This document shows positions 8,595 through 17,008 of a stretch of 45,988 nucleotides of DNA, in pieces. The notes beneath the pieces were generated by a model, which was not told where the DNA came from, made no database searches, and was given only the letters and a program-made list of their open reading frames with translations. The DNA lies in contig NZ_LUJK01000025.1 in NCBI RefSeq assembly GCF_001601825.1, forward strand, positions 1 through 45,988, in the 5' to 3' direction. The stretch is from Limnobacter sp. CACIAM 66H1 (GTDB lineage Bacteria; Pseudomonadota; Gammaproteobacteria; Burkholderiales; Burkholderiaceae_B). Positions within the stretch are counted from its first letter, which is position 1; each line of letters starts with the position of its first letter. The translations under genes and the position numbers were made by a program.

Positions 8595-10469
8595 TTAGCC
8601 AGCGCGGCGACGGCTGAAGCCACCACGGTCACCCATGTTGCGTGCCGCGTTTTCCTTGCGTGCGCCAGAGGCGTGTTCACGCTTAGGGCCAGAAGGCGCA
8701 CCCTCTGCGCGGAAGGCGGGGCGAGCACGTTCTTCCGAGCGTGGGAAGCTTGGGCGCTCTGCGTCACGATTCCACTTTTTGGGTGCATCGGAATTGCCGG
8801 AAAAGCCGGAAGGCTTGCGGTCACCAAAGGAAGGTTTGTCGCCAAACGACTTACGCTCACCGAAGGGCTTGCGATCGCCGAATGAAGGCTTGTCACCAAA
8901 GGATTTGCGTTCGCCAAAAGGCTTGCGATCGCCAAATGAGGGCTTGTCGCCGTAGGGCTTGCGGTCACCGAAGGGTTTGCGATCGCCGAAGCTACGCTCT
9001 TCACCTTGGACAAAAGGCTTGCGATCGCCAAAGCTGCGCTCCTCGCGGGCCTCATAAGGCTTGCGATCACCGAACGACTTGCGCTCACCAAAGGCAGGTT
9101 TGTCGCCGTATGATTTACGCTCTCCGAAGCTGCGTTCCTCGCGTGCTTCGAAGGGCTTACGGTCACCGTAAGAGGGCTTGTCACCGTACGATTTGCGCTC
9201 GCCACCGCCAAAGCTGCGACCTTCAGAGCGACCACTGCCGTTGCCAGCATAACCGCCTCCGCCTGAGCGACCACGGCCACCGCTTGGCTTGCCGCCGCGT
9301 GGTGCCTGTGTGAAGTTGCCGCGAGGCTCCAAGCCCTCTACCTGTTCTTCCGGGATACGTGAATTGATGAAACGCTCAATGCCGCGAACACTGATGATGT
9401 CGCAGGCTTCAGCCAAAGTAACCGCCACGCCAGTGCGTCCGGCACGACCGGTACGGCCAATTCGGTGCACGTAATCTTCCGACTTCATGGGCATGCCGTA
9501 ATTAATCACGTGAGAAATTGCAGGTACATCCAGGCCACGGGCAGCAACGTCAGTTGCAACCAATACCTTGATGTCGCCTTTGCGAACACTGGCCAAACGG
9601 CGGTTGCGCACGACTTGTGGCATGCCACCGTGCAGGGCGCAGGCACGAACGCCTTCGTCAGCCAAATCGCGGGCCAGGTTTTCAGCATCAATTTGTGTGC
9701 TTGTAAATACAACGGCTTGAACCATGTCTGGGTGCTCCAGCCAGTGGTTCAGCAACTTGCGCTTGTGGCCACGGTTGTCAGCCCACATCAGTTTCTGGGC
9801 GATGTCAGTGTTGGCTTCGTTCTGAGCCGCCATTTCAATGCGCTTGGGGTTGTTCATGATGTTTTCAGCCAAACCGATGATGCGTTTGGCAAAGGTGGCG
9901 GAAAACATCAGTGTTTGAATACGGTTGCCACACAGCTGGTCGATGGCTTCCAGATCTTCGGAGAAGCCCAGGTCAAGCATGCGGTCTGCCTCGTCGACGA
10001 TCAGGGTGGTCACGGTGCTCAGGTTTAATTTGCCTTGCTGGGCCAAATCGAGCAAGCGACCAGGTGTGCCCACAACGATACGGGCACCGCGCAGGCTGGC
10101 CATTTGTTTGCCGTAGGGCATGCCGCCCACAACGGTGGCTACACGAACGCCCTTGGTGAATTTTACGAGGTTGATCGCGTCTTGACTAACCTGTTGGGCC
10201 AATTCGCGGGTGGGGCAAAGCACCAGGCATTCCGGTCCTGCCAGCATTTCCATTGGGCTTTGTTCACCGCTCATCATGCGGTGCATAACGGGCAGCAGAA
10301 AACCGAAAGTTTTACCGCTACCGGTTTGGCTGGAAACCATCAGGTCGCCGCCTTCTTTGCCGAGTGGTACCACTTCAGCTTGTACGGGAGTAGGGGCGGT
10401 GATATTCAGGGCATTCAGGGCTTGCAGCAAAGGCGCGGCAAGACCCATGTCATCAAATGACATAGACAT
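8595..10469 (-). CDS. rhlE: DEAD-box RNA helicase, RhlE type, with repetitive basic tail
   Basis: ATP-dependent RNA helicase of about 624 residues. The core (about 1-385) has the Q motif (FDDMGLAAPLLQALN), Walker A (SSQTGSGKT), PTRELAQQ, VDEADRMLD (DEAD), FSATF, and motif VI HRIGRTGRAGRTG. From about residue 395 a tail of roughly 230 residues is low-complexity: a Gly/Arg-rich stretch, then tandem units built on SFGDRKPF, GERKSFGDKP and AREERSFG, ending RRRAG. Such tails bind RNA or ribosomal precursors in RhlE and SrmB relatives. The ATG at 10469 was chosen because GGAAC lies 8 bases upstream; the longer frame extends to 10586 with no homology. Likely roles are ribosome assembly, RNA decay and cold adaptation. 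Confidence 0.93.
   Translation of the reverse strand: MSMSFDDMGLAAPLLQALNALNITAPTPVQAEVVPLGKEGGDLMVSSQTGSGKTFGFLLPVMHRMMSGEQSPMEMLAGPECLVLCPTRELAQQVSQDAINLVKFTKGVRVATVVGGMPYGKQMASLRGARIVVGTPGRLLDLAQQGKLNLSTVTTLIVDEADRMLDLGFSEDLEAIDQLCGNRIQTLMFSATFAKRIIGLAENIMNNPKRIEMAAQNEANTDIAQKLMWADNRGHKRKLLNHWLEHPDMVQAVVFTSTQIDAENLARDLADEGVRACALHGGMPQVVRNRRLASVRKGDIKVLVATDVAARGLDVPAISHVINYGMPMKSEDYVHRIGRTGRAGRTGVAVTLAEACDIISVRGIERFINSRIPEEQVEGLEPRGNFTQAPRGGKPSGGRGRSGGGGYAGNGSGRSEGRSFGGGERKSYGDKPSYGDRKPFEAREERSFGERKSYGDKPAFGERKSFGDRKPYEAREERSFGDRKPFVQGEERSFGDRKPFGDRKPYGDKPSFGDRKPFGERKSFGDKPSFGDRKPFGERKSFGDKPSFGDRKPSGFSGNSDAPKKWNRDAERPSFPRSEERARPAFRAEGAPSGPKREHASGARKENAARNMGDRGGFSRRRAG
8800..9215 (-). repeat. 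In-frame degenerate tandem repeats in the rhlE tail
   Basis: The DNA repeats short units around gcgatcgccgaa/ggcttgc, coding for alternating F-G-D-R-K, F-G-E-R-K and F-G-D-K-P blocks. One 18-residue block (GERKSFGDKPSFGDRKPF) occurs twice back to back. Repeat number is likely to vary between strains by slippage or recombination. Other frames and the opposite strand also stay open here because of the repetition; those are artefacts. Confidence 0.85.
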
Positions 10470-10831
10470 AATAAAAGTTCCAATTCGATGTGGACTTAAA
10501 AATTCATCGACGAACAGAAATAAGACGACGCGGCTGGGAACTATATTGTTCCGGATGGTCGCAAGAGAACTGGCGGCGATGGGCAAAGCACAGCTTTTAA
10601 AGCTTGTGCCAACAAAGGCAACCCAACGCGGTCCAATGGTGAAAATCGTGTTAACGACCCGTTGATTTGCAATCTGGAGCGAAGTCTACTGGGTTTGGGT
10701 GCAATGCACAAGAAAAGATTGTGGGTAAAACCACAATTAGAAGAAAAACACCAACATCCCCGCAAATGCCTATCAATTTTTCCGGGATCCGGACGTTATT
10801 ACCTGTAGAGGTAGTCAATCAGGACTGGATT
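10470..10831. other. Divergent intergenic region between rhlE and the lipoprotein gene
   Basis: A 362-bp gap with no convincing gene. It contains the perfect inverted repeat ATTGTGG-GTAAAA-CCACAAT (10718-10737), which could be an operator or a short hairpin. AGGA precedes the ATG at 10832. No clear -35/-10 pair stands out for either direction. The long leader ahead of rhlE would fit a cold-responsive untranslated region, but that is inference. Confidence 0.5.
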
Positions 10832-11422
10832 ATGAGAAAACTGAAAATATTGATGGTGGCAGGCGCTGCGACCATGCTGAGTTCATGCGATCTGTCGCAG
10901 ATCCCGGGCCTGACAGGCAAATTGTCCATGGAAGACAGCAAGGCGGTGGGCGCGGCATGCAGGCATTCGGGCCGCGCACTGGAGGATTGCTTTACCTTGA
11001 ACCCCAATACACATCAGTCTGGCGTATTCGAGGGTTGGCGCGACATGAATGACTACATGTTGGCCAATGAAATCGAGGTCGTGAAACCCGAGATTCGGAA
11101 TTCAGCGTTCAAGCAGGAAAATACCTCAGTTGGCTCGCCTGATCTGCTGGCCACACCGGCTGATCCTGGTTCTGCGCCCGTAGGTAAGCCTGACGAGGCA
11201 GTGCCGCTGGCGCAGGGGCGGCAACGCTGGTTGCCCAAGGGCGTTGATGATCCGGCTGCAGCAGACGCCACTGTGGCTCCGCCCGCCCCTGTGGGCAGGG
11301 CCGATGCCACTGTGGCTACCCCCGCGGTAAGTGCGGAAGAGGCTCCCGTTCAAGAGGCACCTGCGGCAGATTCGCCGTCGAGGCCATGGGAGCGCAAAAA
11401 GGACCCGAAGAAACACACCTGA
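10832..11422 (+). CDS. Predicted lipoprotein of unknown function
   Basis: A 196-residue protein starting MRKLKILMVAGAATMLSSC. The short basic n-region, hydrophobic h-region and LSSC lipobox (Cys19) indicate export and lipidation. The next about 90 residues may form a small folded domain (DSKAVGAACRHSGRALEDCFTL, with two Cys; EGWRDMNDYMLANEIEV). The C-terminal half is Pro/Ala/Val-rich (repeated ATVA..APVG..) and ends in the basic RPWERKKDPKKHT, so it is probably unstructured and may reach through the periplasm. The ATG at 10832 is chosen over an upstream extension because it gives a perfect lipoprotein signal and has an AGGA site. The family is not recognised. Confidence 0.75.
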   Translation: MRKLKILMVAGAATMLSSCDLSQIPGLTGKLSMEDSKAVGAACRHSGRALEDCFTLNPNTHQSGVFEGWRDMNDYMLANEIEVVKPEIRNSAFKQENTSVGSPDLLATPADPGSAPVGKPDEAVPLAQGRQRWLPKGVDDPAAADATVAPPAPVGRADATVATPAVSAEEAPVQEAPAADSPSRPWERKKDPKKHT

Positions 11423-11497
11423 GGACAGTGACTGCCTGTCACAAGGTGGCTCGAGTGATATCCTAAAAGTTCACAATTGCACTTCAGGATTTCACGC

Positions 11498-12949
11498 GTG
11501 TCAGTTCGTAAACTAGGTGGTGTACTCGTCCTTTTTAGCATGGCTTGGCCGCAAGCCGCATGGTCTAACGCAGTTGATCCTCAGGTTCGGGCTTTTCCTT
11601 CCAGCGTGACTCAGGCCTTTGTCAAAAAAGGCATCGCATCAGACGATTTCACAGCATACGCATTGCCCATTTCACCTTTCGTTCACCGAAAGCCGCAAGC
11701 TTATGCGCATGGCTCCAGTCAGTTGGTCAATCCTGCGTCTGTAGCCAAGGTGTTTACCACCGCGCTGGCTTTGCAAAGGCTGGAATCTACTTATCGTTTC
11801 AAAACCGGTTTTCATGCCGACGCCGAGCCTGTGGATGGTGTGTTGAACGGTCCCTTGTACATCAAGGGCAGCGGAGATCCTGCATTTTTGAGTGCCGACC
11901 TGTGGGCTTCGCTTCGACAACTTCGAACCAAGGGTGTGGATGTGATAAACGGCCCCGTGGTGTTGGACGACTCTGCCTTTACTGAACAAATGCCGAGCCT
12001 TGGTCTTGCAGAGGAAGATGCATTTGATGATGCCCCGCACCGTGCTTACCATGCCCAACCCGATGCACTGCTGCTGAATTTTGGCGCCATGTCGATCGAC
12101 CTGAAAATCAACGAAAACTCCGTAGTAGTGGTGCCTGAGGAGGCACCCAAAGACTGGGCGTTCGTATCGGAAATCAATTTGACCGGTGGTGCTTGCGGTG
12201 CATGGAAGAATGGCATGTCGGTTGACTTTTCAAAAGCCGGACGCAATGTGGTGGTGACCGTGAAGGGCAATTACCCGCGTCGTTGCGGTCAGTCGCGCTT
12301 GCCCATCCGTGTACCTGCGCAAGATTGGCTTTGGGAATCCTGGGTGAAAGAGATTTGGTTGCAGTTGGGTGGCAAGTTTGCCGGTCCACAAGGCGGTCAA
12401 ATGATCAAAGGGGTAACACCAGCCAACACCATTGCTTTGTACACGCATTATGGGAAACCATTGAGCGACCTGATCAAGCAGATCAATAAATGGTCCAGCA
12501 ATGTGATGGCTCGCCACCTTGAATTGGCGGTGGCAGGCACGCCCGAGGCTTTCAATGCCCAGCTCAAGGATTGGTTGAGGTTGCAAGGCATTTCTTCGAA
12601 TGACTGGTTTTTTGAGAATGGCTCGGGTCTGTCCCGCAACACCAGAATTGACGCAAAAGGCCTGACCGAGTTTCTGCGCAATATGGCATCCAGATCTGAT
12701 TTCCCCGATTTTCTCGCCAGTTTCCCGCGTGCCGGTACAGACGGCACACTGCATCGACGTGTGAACAATGTGGATGGTTTTGCCTACCTGAAAACAGGGA
12801 GCCTTAACGGCGTTCGTTCATTGGGTGGGTATATCAGGGACCGAGAGGGGCAACTGTGGGCAGTGGGTGTTTTGGTGAAAAGCCCTAGGGCTTATGACAG
12901 CTGGGGCCCCATGGAAAGCCTGCTCGAGTTTATATACAGGGCGGAATAA
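11498..12949 (+). CDS. dacB: D-alanyl-D-alanine carboxypeptidase/endopeptidase (PBP4)
   Basis: Periplasmic penicillin-binding protein of class C, 483 residues, that trims or cleaves peptidoglycan stem peptides. A signal peptide (about 1-25) ends near AWSNA. The catalytic triad motifs are present: SVAK (Ser81, Lys84), SSN (333-335) and KTGS (432-435). The large insertion between the first two motifs is typical of PBP4. The start is taken as the GTG at 11498, with AGGA about 9 bases upstream; an in-frame TTG at 11477 is less likely. It lies 75 bp after the lipoprotein gene and may be transcribed with it. Confidence 0.93.
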   Translation: MSVRKLGGVLVLFSMAWPQAAWSNAVDPQVRAFPSSVTQAFVKKGIASDDFTAYALPISPFVHRKPQAYAHGSSQLVNPASVAKVFTTALALQRLESTYRFKTGFHADAEPVDGVLNGPLYIKGSGDPAFLSADLWASLRQLRTKGVDVINGPVVLDDSAFTEQMPSLGLAEEDAFDDAPHRAYHAQPDALLLNFGAMSIDLKINENSVVVVPEEAPKDWAFVSEINLTGGACGAWKNGMSVDFSKAGRNVVVTVKGNYPRRCGQSRLPIRVPAQDWLWESWVKEIWLQLGGKFAGPQGGQMIKGVTPANTIALYTHYGKPLSDLIKQINKWSSNVMARHLELAVAGTPEAFNAQLKDWLRLQGISSNDWFFENGSGLSRNTRIDAKGLTEFLRNMASRSDFPDFLASFPRAGTDGTLHRRVNNVDGFAYLKTGSLNGVRSLGGYIRDREGQLWAVGVLVKSPRAYDSWGPMESLLEFIYRAE

Positions 12950-13051
12950 ATCGAGCCAAAAATGATGCGCTTGCCCGCAAGCCTTTCCTAATCTGGGTTT
13001 TCCTTTGTTAGACTGACTTATTACATTCACTCATCCGCACGAGGCCAATAT

Positions 13052-13351
13052 ATGGACAACAGCAAAGACAAACTTTTTAGTGACATGAAAATTGTGTTGA
13101 GCGATGCCGAAGATCTGTTGAAAGCCGCAGCGTCGTCCTCAGGCGAGCGCGCAGTCGAATTGCGTGAAAAGGCGCTGGTCAGTTTGCGTCGCGCAAAAGA
13201 GGTGATGCAAGACGCCCAATCGGCAGTACTTGAGAAAGGCAAAGCCGCGGCGCGTGCCACGGATGACTATGTGCATGACCACCCCTGGAAAGCAGTGGGT
13301 ATCGCTGCAGCGGTGGGTTTCGTATTGGGTTTGATTGTTAACCGTCGTTAA
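13052..13351 (+). CDS. DUF883 family inner-membrane protein (YqjD/ElaB-like)
   Basis: A 99-residue protein with an amphipathic, charged helix (about 1-70) followed by the DUF883 signature DDYVHDHPWKAVGIAAAVGFVLGLIVNRR, a single C-terminal membrane segment with a basic end. E. coli YqjD and ElaB are tail-anchored ribosome-binding proteins of stationary phase; the same role is inferred. It is the first gene of a trio with a holin-like YqjE protein and a small YqjK-like protein, the same order as yqjD-yqjE-yqjK in enterobacteria. Confidence 0.87.
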   Translation: MDNSKDKLFSDMKIVLSDAEDLLKAAASSSGERAVELREKALVSLRRAKEVMQDAQSAVLEKGKAAARATDDYVHDHPWKAVGIAAAVGFVLGLIVNRR

Positions 13352-13360
13352 AGGCTGGCC

Positions 13361-13759
13361 GTGCTAAATCCTAATGCAAGGGCAGCACTGAAACGGGTTG
13401 TGGCCAGCTTGCTGGGCATGACCCAAACACGCCTCGAGTTGGCGGGTGTCGAGTTGGCTCAGGTTCGTCAAACTACCGTGCGCACAGTGGTTTGGTCGTT
13501 GCTTACGGCTTTGGCAGCTGCATTTGCGTCTTTGTTTGTTTGCATTTTGGTGATTGCCCTGGCGTGGGACACACACCGCTTTCTCGCAATCGCCGGTTGC
13601 GCAGCTTTCTATGTCGTTCTGGGTGTGTATTTTTATGTCCAGTTAAAAGACACCCTGGCCTCACAGCCCCCATTGTTTGAGGCAACATTGGCGGAGCTGG
13701 GGCGCGACAAGCAAGCGGTGCTTGACAGTTTGGGCGGTGAGCCCCGGGAGCAGTCATGA
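13361..13759 (+). CDS. YqjE-like phage-holin superfamily membrane protein
   Basis: A 132-residue protein with GTG start, 9 bp after the DUF883 gene. An N-terminal helix (LGMTQTRLELAGVELAQ) is typical of the YqjE/holin superfamily III. Two strong membrane segments (about 46-70 and 75-97) are followed by a cytoplasmic helix. The LxLxxxELAxxR-like leading helix supports YqjE. It overlaps the next gene by ATGA. The role is unknown; membrane association with YqjD is known for enterobacteria. Confidence 0.8.
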   Translation: MLNPNARAALKRVVASLLGMTQTRLELAGVELAQVRQTTVRTVVWSLLTALAAAFASLFVCILVIALAWDTHRFLAIAGCAAFYVVLGVYFYVQLKDTLASQPPLFEATLAELGRDKQAVLDSLGGEPREQS

Positions 13760-14166
13760 GCAAAAAATTTGATGCCCTGGAAGCACGCAAAGAATTGTTG
13801 ATGATGAAAGCCCAACTGGAACGCATGGAGTTTGGCGGGCAGGTAGATGCCTTGAAAAAGGAATTTGCCTGGGTCAATGTATTCAGGCAGTTTGGTGGCT
13901 GGCTGGGGCAGCGCAACATGCGTGCACTGGGGCCGGTGGCTAGCTTGGGTGGTCAATTTTGGCAAGAGGGCTTGAAAAAGTATCCCCTGCTCGGCATGCT
14001 GGCCTCAACGGCACTGCTGCGTTTTCGACAGCCCATTTCCAAAGTGGCTTTGCGCGCCGGTTTGGGCGCTGTAGCCCTTGCAGCAGGCATGTTCTGGTTT
14101 CAAACGAGAGGCCCTTGGGCTTCCCGTTCGTCTACGCAGCCTTCTACAGACCCAAGCGACTCATAA
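13756..14166 (+). CDS. Small basic membrane-associated protein (YqjK position)
   Basis: A 136-residue protein translationally coupled to the YqjE-like gene through an ATGA overlap. The N-terminal 45 residues are charged and helical ([18 protein letters not shown]). A middle section rich in Gly/Leu and a hydrophobic stretch (about 98-118, [18 protein letters not shown]) suggest one membrane segment, and the tail is Ser/Thr-rich. Gene order suggests a functional equivalent of YqjK, but sequence similarity cannot be claimed from reading alone. The last 23 bp overlap the 3' end of ubiD on the other strand. Confidence 0.75.
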   Translation: MSKKFDALEARKELLMMKAQLERMEFGGQVDALKKEFAWVNVFRQFGGWLGQRNMRALGPVASLGGQFWQEGLKKYPLLGMLASTALLRFRQPISKVALRAGLGAVALAAGMFWFQTRGPWASRSSTQPSTDPSDS

Positions 14167-15727
14167 GTTCTCGCACACGTTCGTCCAGGTTGGGGTCTGG
14201 CTGAATGCTTCGGCCCCATTCACGCGTGGTTTCTCCGGGCCATTTGTTGGTGGCGTCCAGTCCCATTTTGCCACCCAGCCCACTCACTGGGCTTGCAAAG
14301 TCGAGGTAGTCAATCGGGGTGTTTTGTATCAACACGGTGTCCCGCACGGGGTCCATTCGGGTGGTGATCGCCCAAATAACTTCCTTCCAGTCGCGCGCGT
14401 TCACGTCGTCGTCCACGACCACAATAAACTTGGTGTACATGAATTGGCGCAAAAAGCTCCAGGCGCCCATCATCACTCGTTTGGCATGTCCGGCATACGC
14501 TTTTTTCATGGAAATTACCGCCATGCGGTAGCTGCAGCCCTCGGGAGGCAGGTAAAAGTCCACAATTTCCGGGAACTGCTTTTGCAGTATCGGCACGAAC
14601 ACCTCGTTTAGTGCCACACCCAATACGGCAGGCTCATCGGGTGGTTTGCCAGTATAAGTGCTGTGGTAAATGGCATCGTTGCGCAGTGTAATGCGGTCCA
14701 CCGTGAATACGGGGAACCAGTCCTGTTCGTTGTAGTAACCGGTGTGGTCGCCATATGGGCCTTCCAGTGCGCAGTCCCAACCCTTCAGGTATTCGGGCAC
14801 AGGTGGGGGTTCTCGAAGCACGGTGACACCGTCGCGTATCTCGGGCACTTCGCCGTCGGTTCTGCCTTTGCGGGCGGCCACGGCAATTGGGTGCTCATAG
14901 GGGTAAATGTGACCTTCCAGCACCATTTCAGCTTCAGCCGGCACCTGTAGTTCATTGCCTTTGCAGGCTACAAGCTCGGTGCGGCTGCCGCGCAGCAAAC
15001 CCGCAAACTGGTATTCCGACAGGGTGTCAGGTACGGGCGTCACGGCACCCAAAATAGTGGCTGGGTCTGCGCCCAAGGCCACTGAGATGGGGAAGGGTTG
15101 ACCAGGATATTTCAGGGCATGGTCGCGAAAATCGAGCGCGCCTCCCCGGTGGGCTAGCCAGCGCATGATCAGCCGGTTTTTGCCTATTTGTTGTTGACGG
15201 TAAATGCCCAGGTTCTGGCGCTTGCGATTGGGGCCTTTGGTGACCACAAGGCCCCAGGTCAGGAGGGGGGCTGCATCGTCAGGCCAGCAAGTCCAGATGG
15301 GTATCTGACTCAGGTCAACGTCGGGGCCTTCCACCACGTTTTCTTGGCACGGTGCTTTACTGACCACTTTGGGGGCCATCGACAGCACCTGTTTCACCAA
15401 AGGCAACTTGTCCAGTGCGTCTCGCATTCCCTTGGGTGGTTCGGGTTCTTTCAGATAGGCCAAAGTACGACCGATTTCCCGTAGTGCATCGGTGTTGCTG
15501 GCGCCCATGCCCATGGCTACTCGTTTTGGTGTTCCAAACAGGTTACCCAGAACGCGGTGCTTATAGCCGTGGGGCGCGTCAAACAACAACGCCGGTCCTT
15601 CTGCGCGCAGAACTTTGTCGCAAAGATGGGTCATCTCCAGAATTGGGCTGACCGATTCGGGGACTCGCTGAAGTTCACCTTCTTTGTAGAGTAAATCGAT
15701 GAAGTCTCGAAGGTTCTTGTATCGCAT
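14144..15727 (-). CDS. ubiD: 4-hydroxy-3-polyprenylbenzoate decarboxylase UbiD
   Basis: Decarboxylase of ubiquinone biosynthesis that uses the prenylated FMN made by UbiX. The 527-residue protein starts [19 protein letters not shown], with the family segments [57 protein letters not shown] (acidic active-site region), [20 protein letters not shown] and [11 protein letters not shown] near the C terminus. Its length is close to E. coli UbiD, with a slightly longer C-terminal region. ubiX is not in the window. It is convergent with the yqj-like trio with a 23-bp overlap. Confidence 0.95.
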   Translation of the reverse strand: MRYKNLRDFIDLLYKEGELQRVPESVSPILEMTHLCDKVLRAEGPALLFDAPHGYKHRVLGNLFGTPKRVAMGMGASNTDALREIGRTLAYLKEPEPPKGMRDALDKLPLVKQVLSMAPKVVSKAPCQENVVEGPDVDLSQIPIWTCWPDDAAPLLTWGLVVTKGPNRKRQNLGIYRQQQIGKNRLIMRWLAHRGGALDFRDHALKYPGQPFPISVALGADPATILGAVTPVPDTLSEYQFAGLLRGSRTELVACKGNELQVPAEAEMVLEGHIYPYEHPIAVAARKGRTDGEVPEIRDGVTVLREPPPVPEYLKGWDCALEGPYGDHTGYYNEQDWFPVFTVDRITLRNDAIYHSTYTGKPPDEPAVLGVALNEVFVPILQKQFPEIVDFYLPPEGCSYRMAVISMKKAYAGHAKRVMMGAWSFLRQFMYTKFIVVVDDDVNARDWKEVIWAITTRMDPVRDTVLIQNTPIDYLDFASPVSGLGGKMGLDATNKWPGETTREWGRSIQPDPNLDERVRELMSRLGL

Positions 15728-15884
15728 TGTGAAAAAAACTGCCTGTTTGTGGTCCGAAAGGAACAGTTAACAAGAAATTACAACCCACACCTAGAGGGCT
15801 TTTTCAAGCCCCCCAAAAGCGCATAACGCCTAGCGATGGGGGTAAGTTCTTGTTTCGAGTAGAAAGACTCTACCAGATTTTGGA

Positions 15885-15913
15885 TTGACCCCTGCCCGGG
15901 TTGACCCTAGAAT
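15885..15913 (+). promoter_or_regulatory. Sigma-70-like promoter for the lytic transglycosylase gene
   Basis: TTGACC (15885-15890), 17-base spacer, TAGAAT (15908-15913). Five of six bases match each consensus hexamer at ideal spacing. Transcription would start near 15920, leaving a leader of about 225 nt before the ATG at 16145. Confidence 0.7.
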
Positions 15914-15919
15914 CCGGTC

Positions 15920-16144
15920 AGCTTTGTGACAGGTATCACCTAAGTCACACAAACGCAGTTGGAGGGCAAAACTTGAGGGAACTTAAGTCAGCCTAACTTC
16001 ATCTTAAGAGTGCTTTAACCATGCAGTACTTGTTGTAGTTGGTTAAAGCAGAACGTTCTGCCTCACGGACAAAATGGAGGCAGATGCACCGCTGAGTCAA
16101 ACAATGCAGGGTTAAGCCTGCGTTTGCGTAGCAGAGGAGGTTGC
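15920..16144 (+). promoter_or_regulatory. Long hairpin-rich 5' leader (candidate structured RNA)
   Basis: Within the 417-bp gap between ubiD and the transglycosylase gene, the predicted leader holds a run of inverted repeats. TGTGAC-AGGT-atc-ACCT-aa-GTCACA is at 15925-15949. GCTTTAACC/GGTTAAAGC is at 16012-16049 with a 20-base loop. A perfect 14-bp palindrome GCAGAACGTTCTGC is at 16048-16061. CTGCCTC/GAGGCAG is at 16058-16083 and GCAGG/CCTGC at 16106-16121. The second to fourth share bases, so they could be alternative pairings. A strong GAGGAGG ribosome-binding site (16134-16140) follows. Upstream of the promoter, GGGCTT-tttc-AAGCCC (15796-15811) is another hairpin. It matches no riboswitch class I recognise. 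Confidence 0.5.
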
Positions 16145-17005
16145 ATGAAGCAGTACGAAACCGTTCTGAGCGTGAATGGCCAGCAGGTCCAGTCTCAGAA
16201 TTTACTTCAATCTTTGAAACATGCTGTCACCGGTCTTGGTGTGGCAACGTCAGTTTTGGTCGCTGGTGCAGTGGCAATTCTGCTGTCCAATGCCGAACTT
16301 CGCAGTCAGGTGTTTTTCTCTGCCCCCGTGCAGGCAATTTTCGCCACTGAAATCGACTTGCTCAGTACTGGCCTTGCAGCCGGTGGTACTGAGGTGGTTA
16401 ACAACACAGGCAAGGCTTCCGCGACCCCGTCGGGTTCCAAAAACCTGATGCCCGTGAAGTTCAATTCGATTGATTCGAGCAAACCGCTGACGGCAGGCCA
16501 ACGTCAAATTACGTCGTATTTGGCCAAGCGCTACAGCGTTTCGCCCGAGGCCGTGGAGTCTATTGTTCGTTTGGCCTACAAGGTCGGCAAGGAAGAGAAA
16601 GTAGAGCCCACCCTGATCCTCGCGATTGTGGGTATTGAGTCCTCTTACAATCCATTTGCGGCTAGCCCTGTGGGTGCGCGTGGTTTGATGCAGGTCATGC
16701 CCAAAATTCACAAAGACAAGTTTGAGGCTTTGTCTCCCGGTGACTGGTCACCACTGAATCCTGAAATGAACATGCGCGTGGGTGCGAAAATCATTCGCGA
16801 GTACACCCGCCGCACTGGTTCCGTTCATGCAGGTCTTCGTTGGTATGTCGGCGCAGCCATTCATGGTAATGATGGTGGCTATCCCGGCAAGGTGTTGGCG
16901 CTGAAATCCCGAATTGATTCAGCATATCAACAGGGCAGCTTGGTTGCCTCTCGAGAAAACAACCAAAAAGTGTCTGCTGTGTCAGTGGCGGGTTCAGAAG
17001 GCTAA
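16145..17005 (+). CDS. Membrane-anchored lytic transglycosylase (SLT domain)
   Basis: Peptidoglycan-cleaving lysozyme-like enzyme, 286 residues. One membrane segment (about 28-48) anchors it, with a linker to about 115 and the SLT domain after that. The catalytic Glu165 is in ILAIVGIESSYNP, followed by the family motif ASPVGARGLMQVMP and, later, NMRVGAKIIREYTRRTGSVHAGLRWYVGAA. It belongs to the Slt/MltE-type family 1 group. The ATG at 16145 was chosen because GAGGAGG lies 4 bases upstream. It is preceded by a long structured leader and its stop lies 3 bp from the convergent aminotransferase stop. Confidence 0.9.
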   Translation: MKQYETVLSVNGQQVQSQNLLQSLKHAVTGLGVATSVLVAGAVAILLSNAELRSQVFFSAPVQAIFATEIDLLSTGLAAGGTEVVNNTGKASATPSGSKNLMPVKFNSIDSSKPLTAGQRQITSYLAKRYSVSPEAVESIVRLAYKVGKEEKVEPTLILAIVGIESSYNPFAASPVGARGLMQVMPKIHKDKFEALSPGDWSPLNPEMNMRVGAKIIREYTRRTGSVHAGLRWYVGAAIHGNDGGYPGKVLALKSRIDSAYQQGSLVASRENNQKVSAVSVAGSEG

Positions 17006-17008
17006 TCG

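Noticed and set aside
8800-9215. Possible CRISPR-like array from regularly spaced repeats
   Set aside because: Repeats are short, degenerate and in frame with the helicase; there are no unique spacers of constant length and no cas genes.
8582-9313. Long open frames in other frames over the rhlE tail
   Set aside because: They arise from the tandem repeats of the rhlE C terminus; the translations are low-complexity Ala/Ser/Cys/Arg-rich strings.
12230-12754. 174-codon minus-strand frame within dacB
   Set aside because: Antisense of the PBP4 catalytic region with no start signal or domain.
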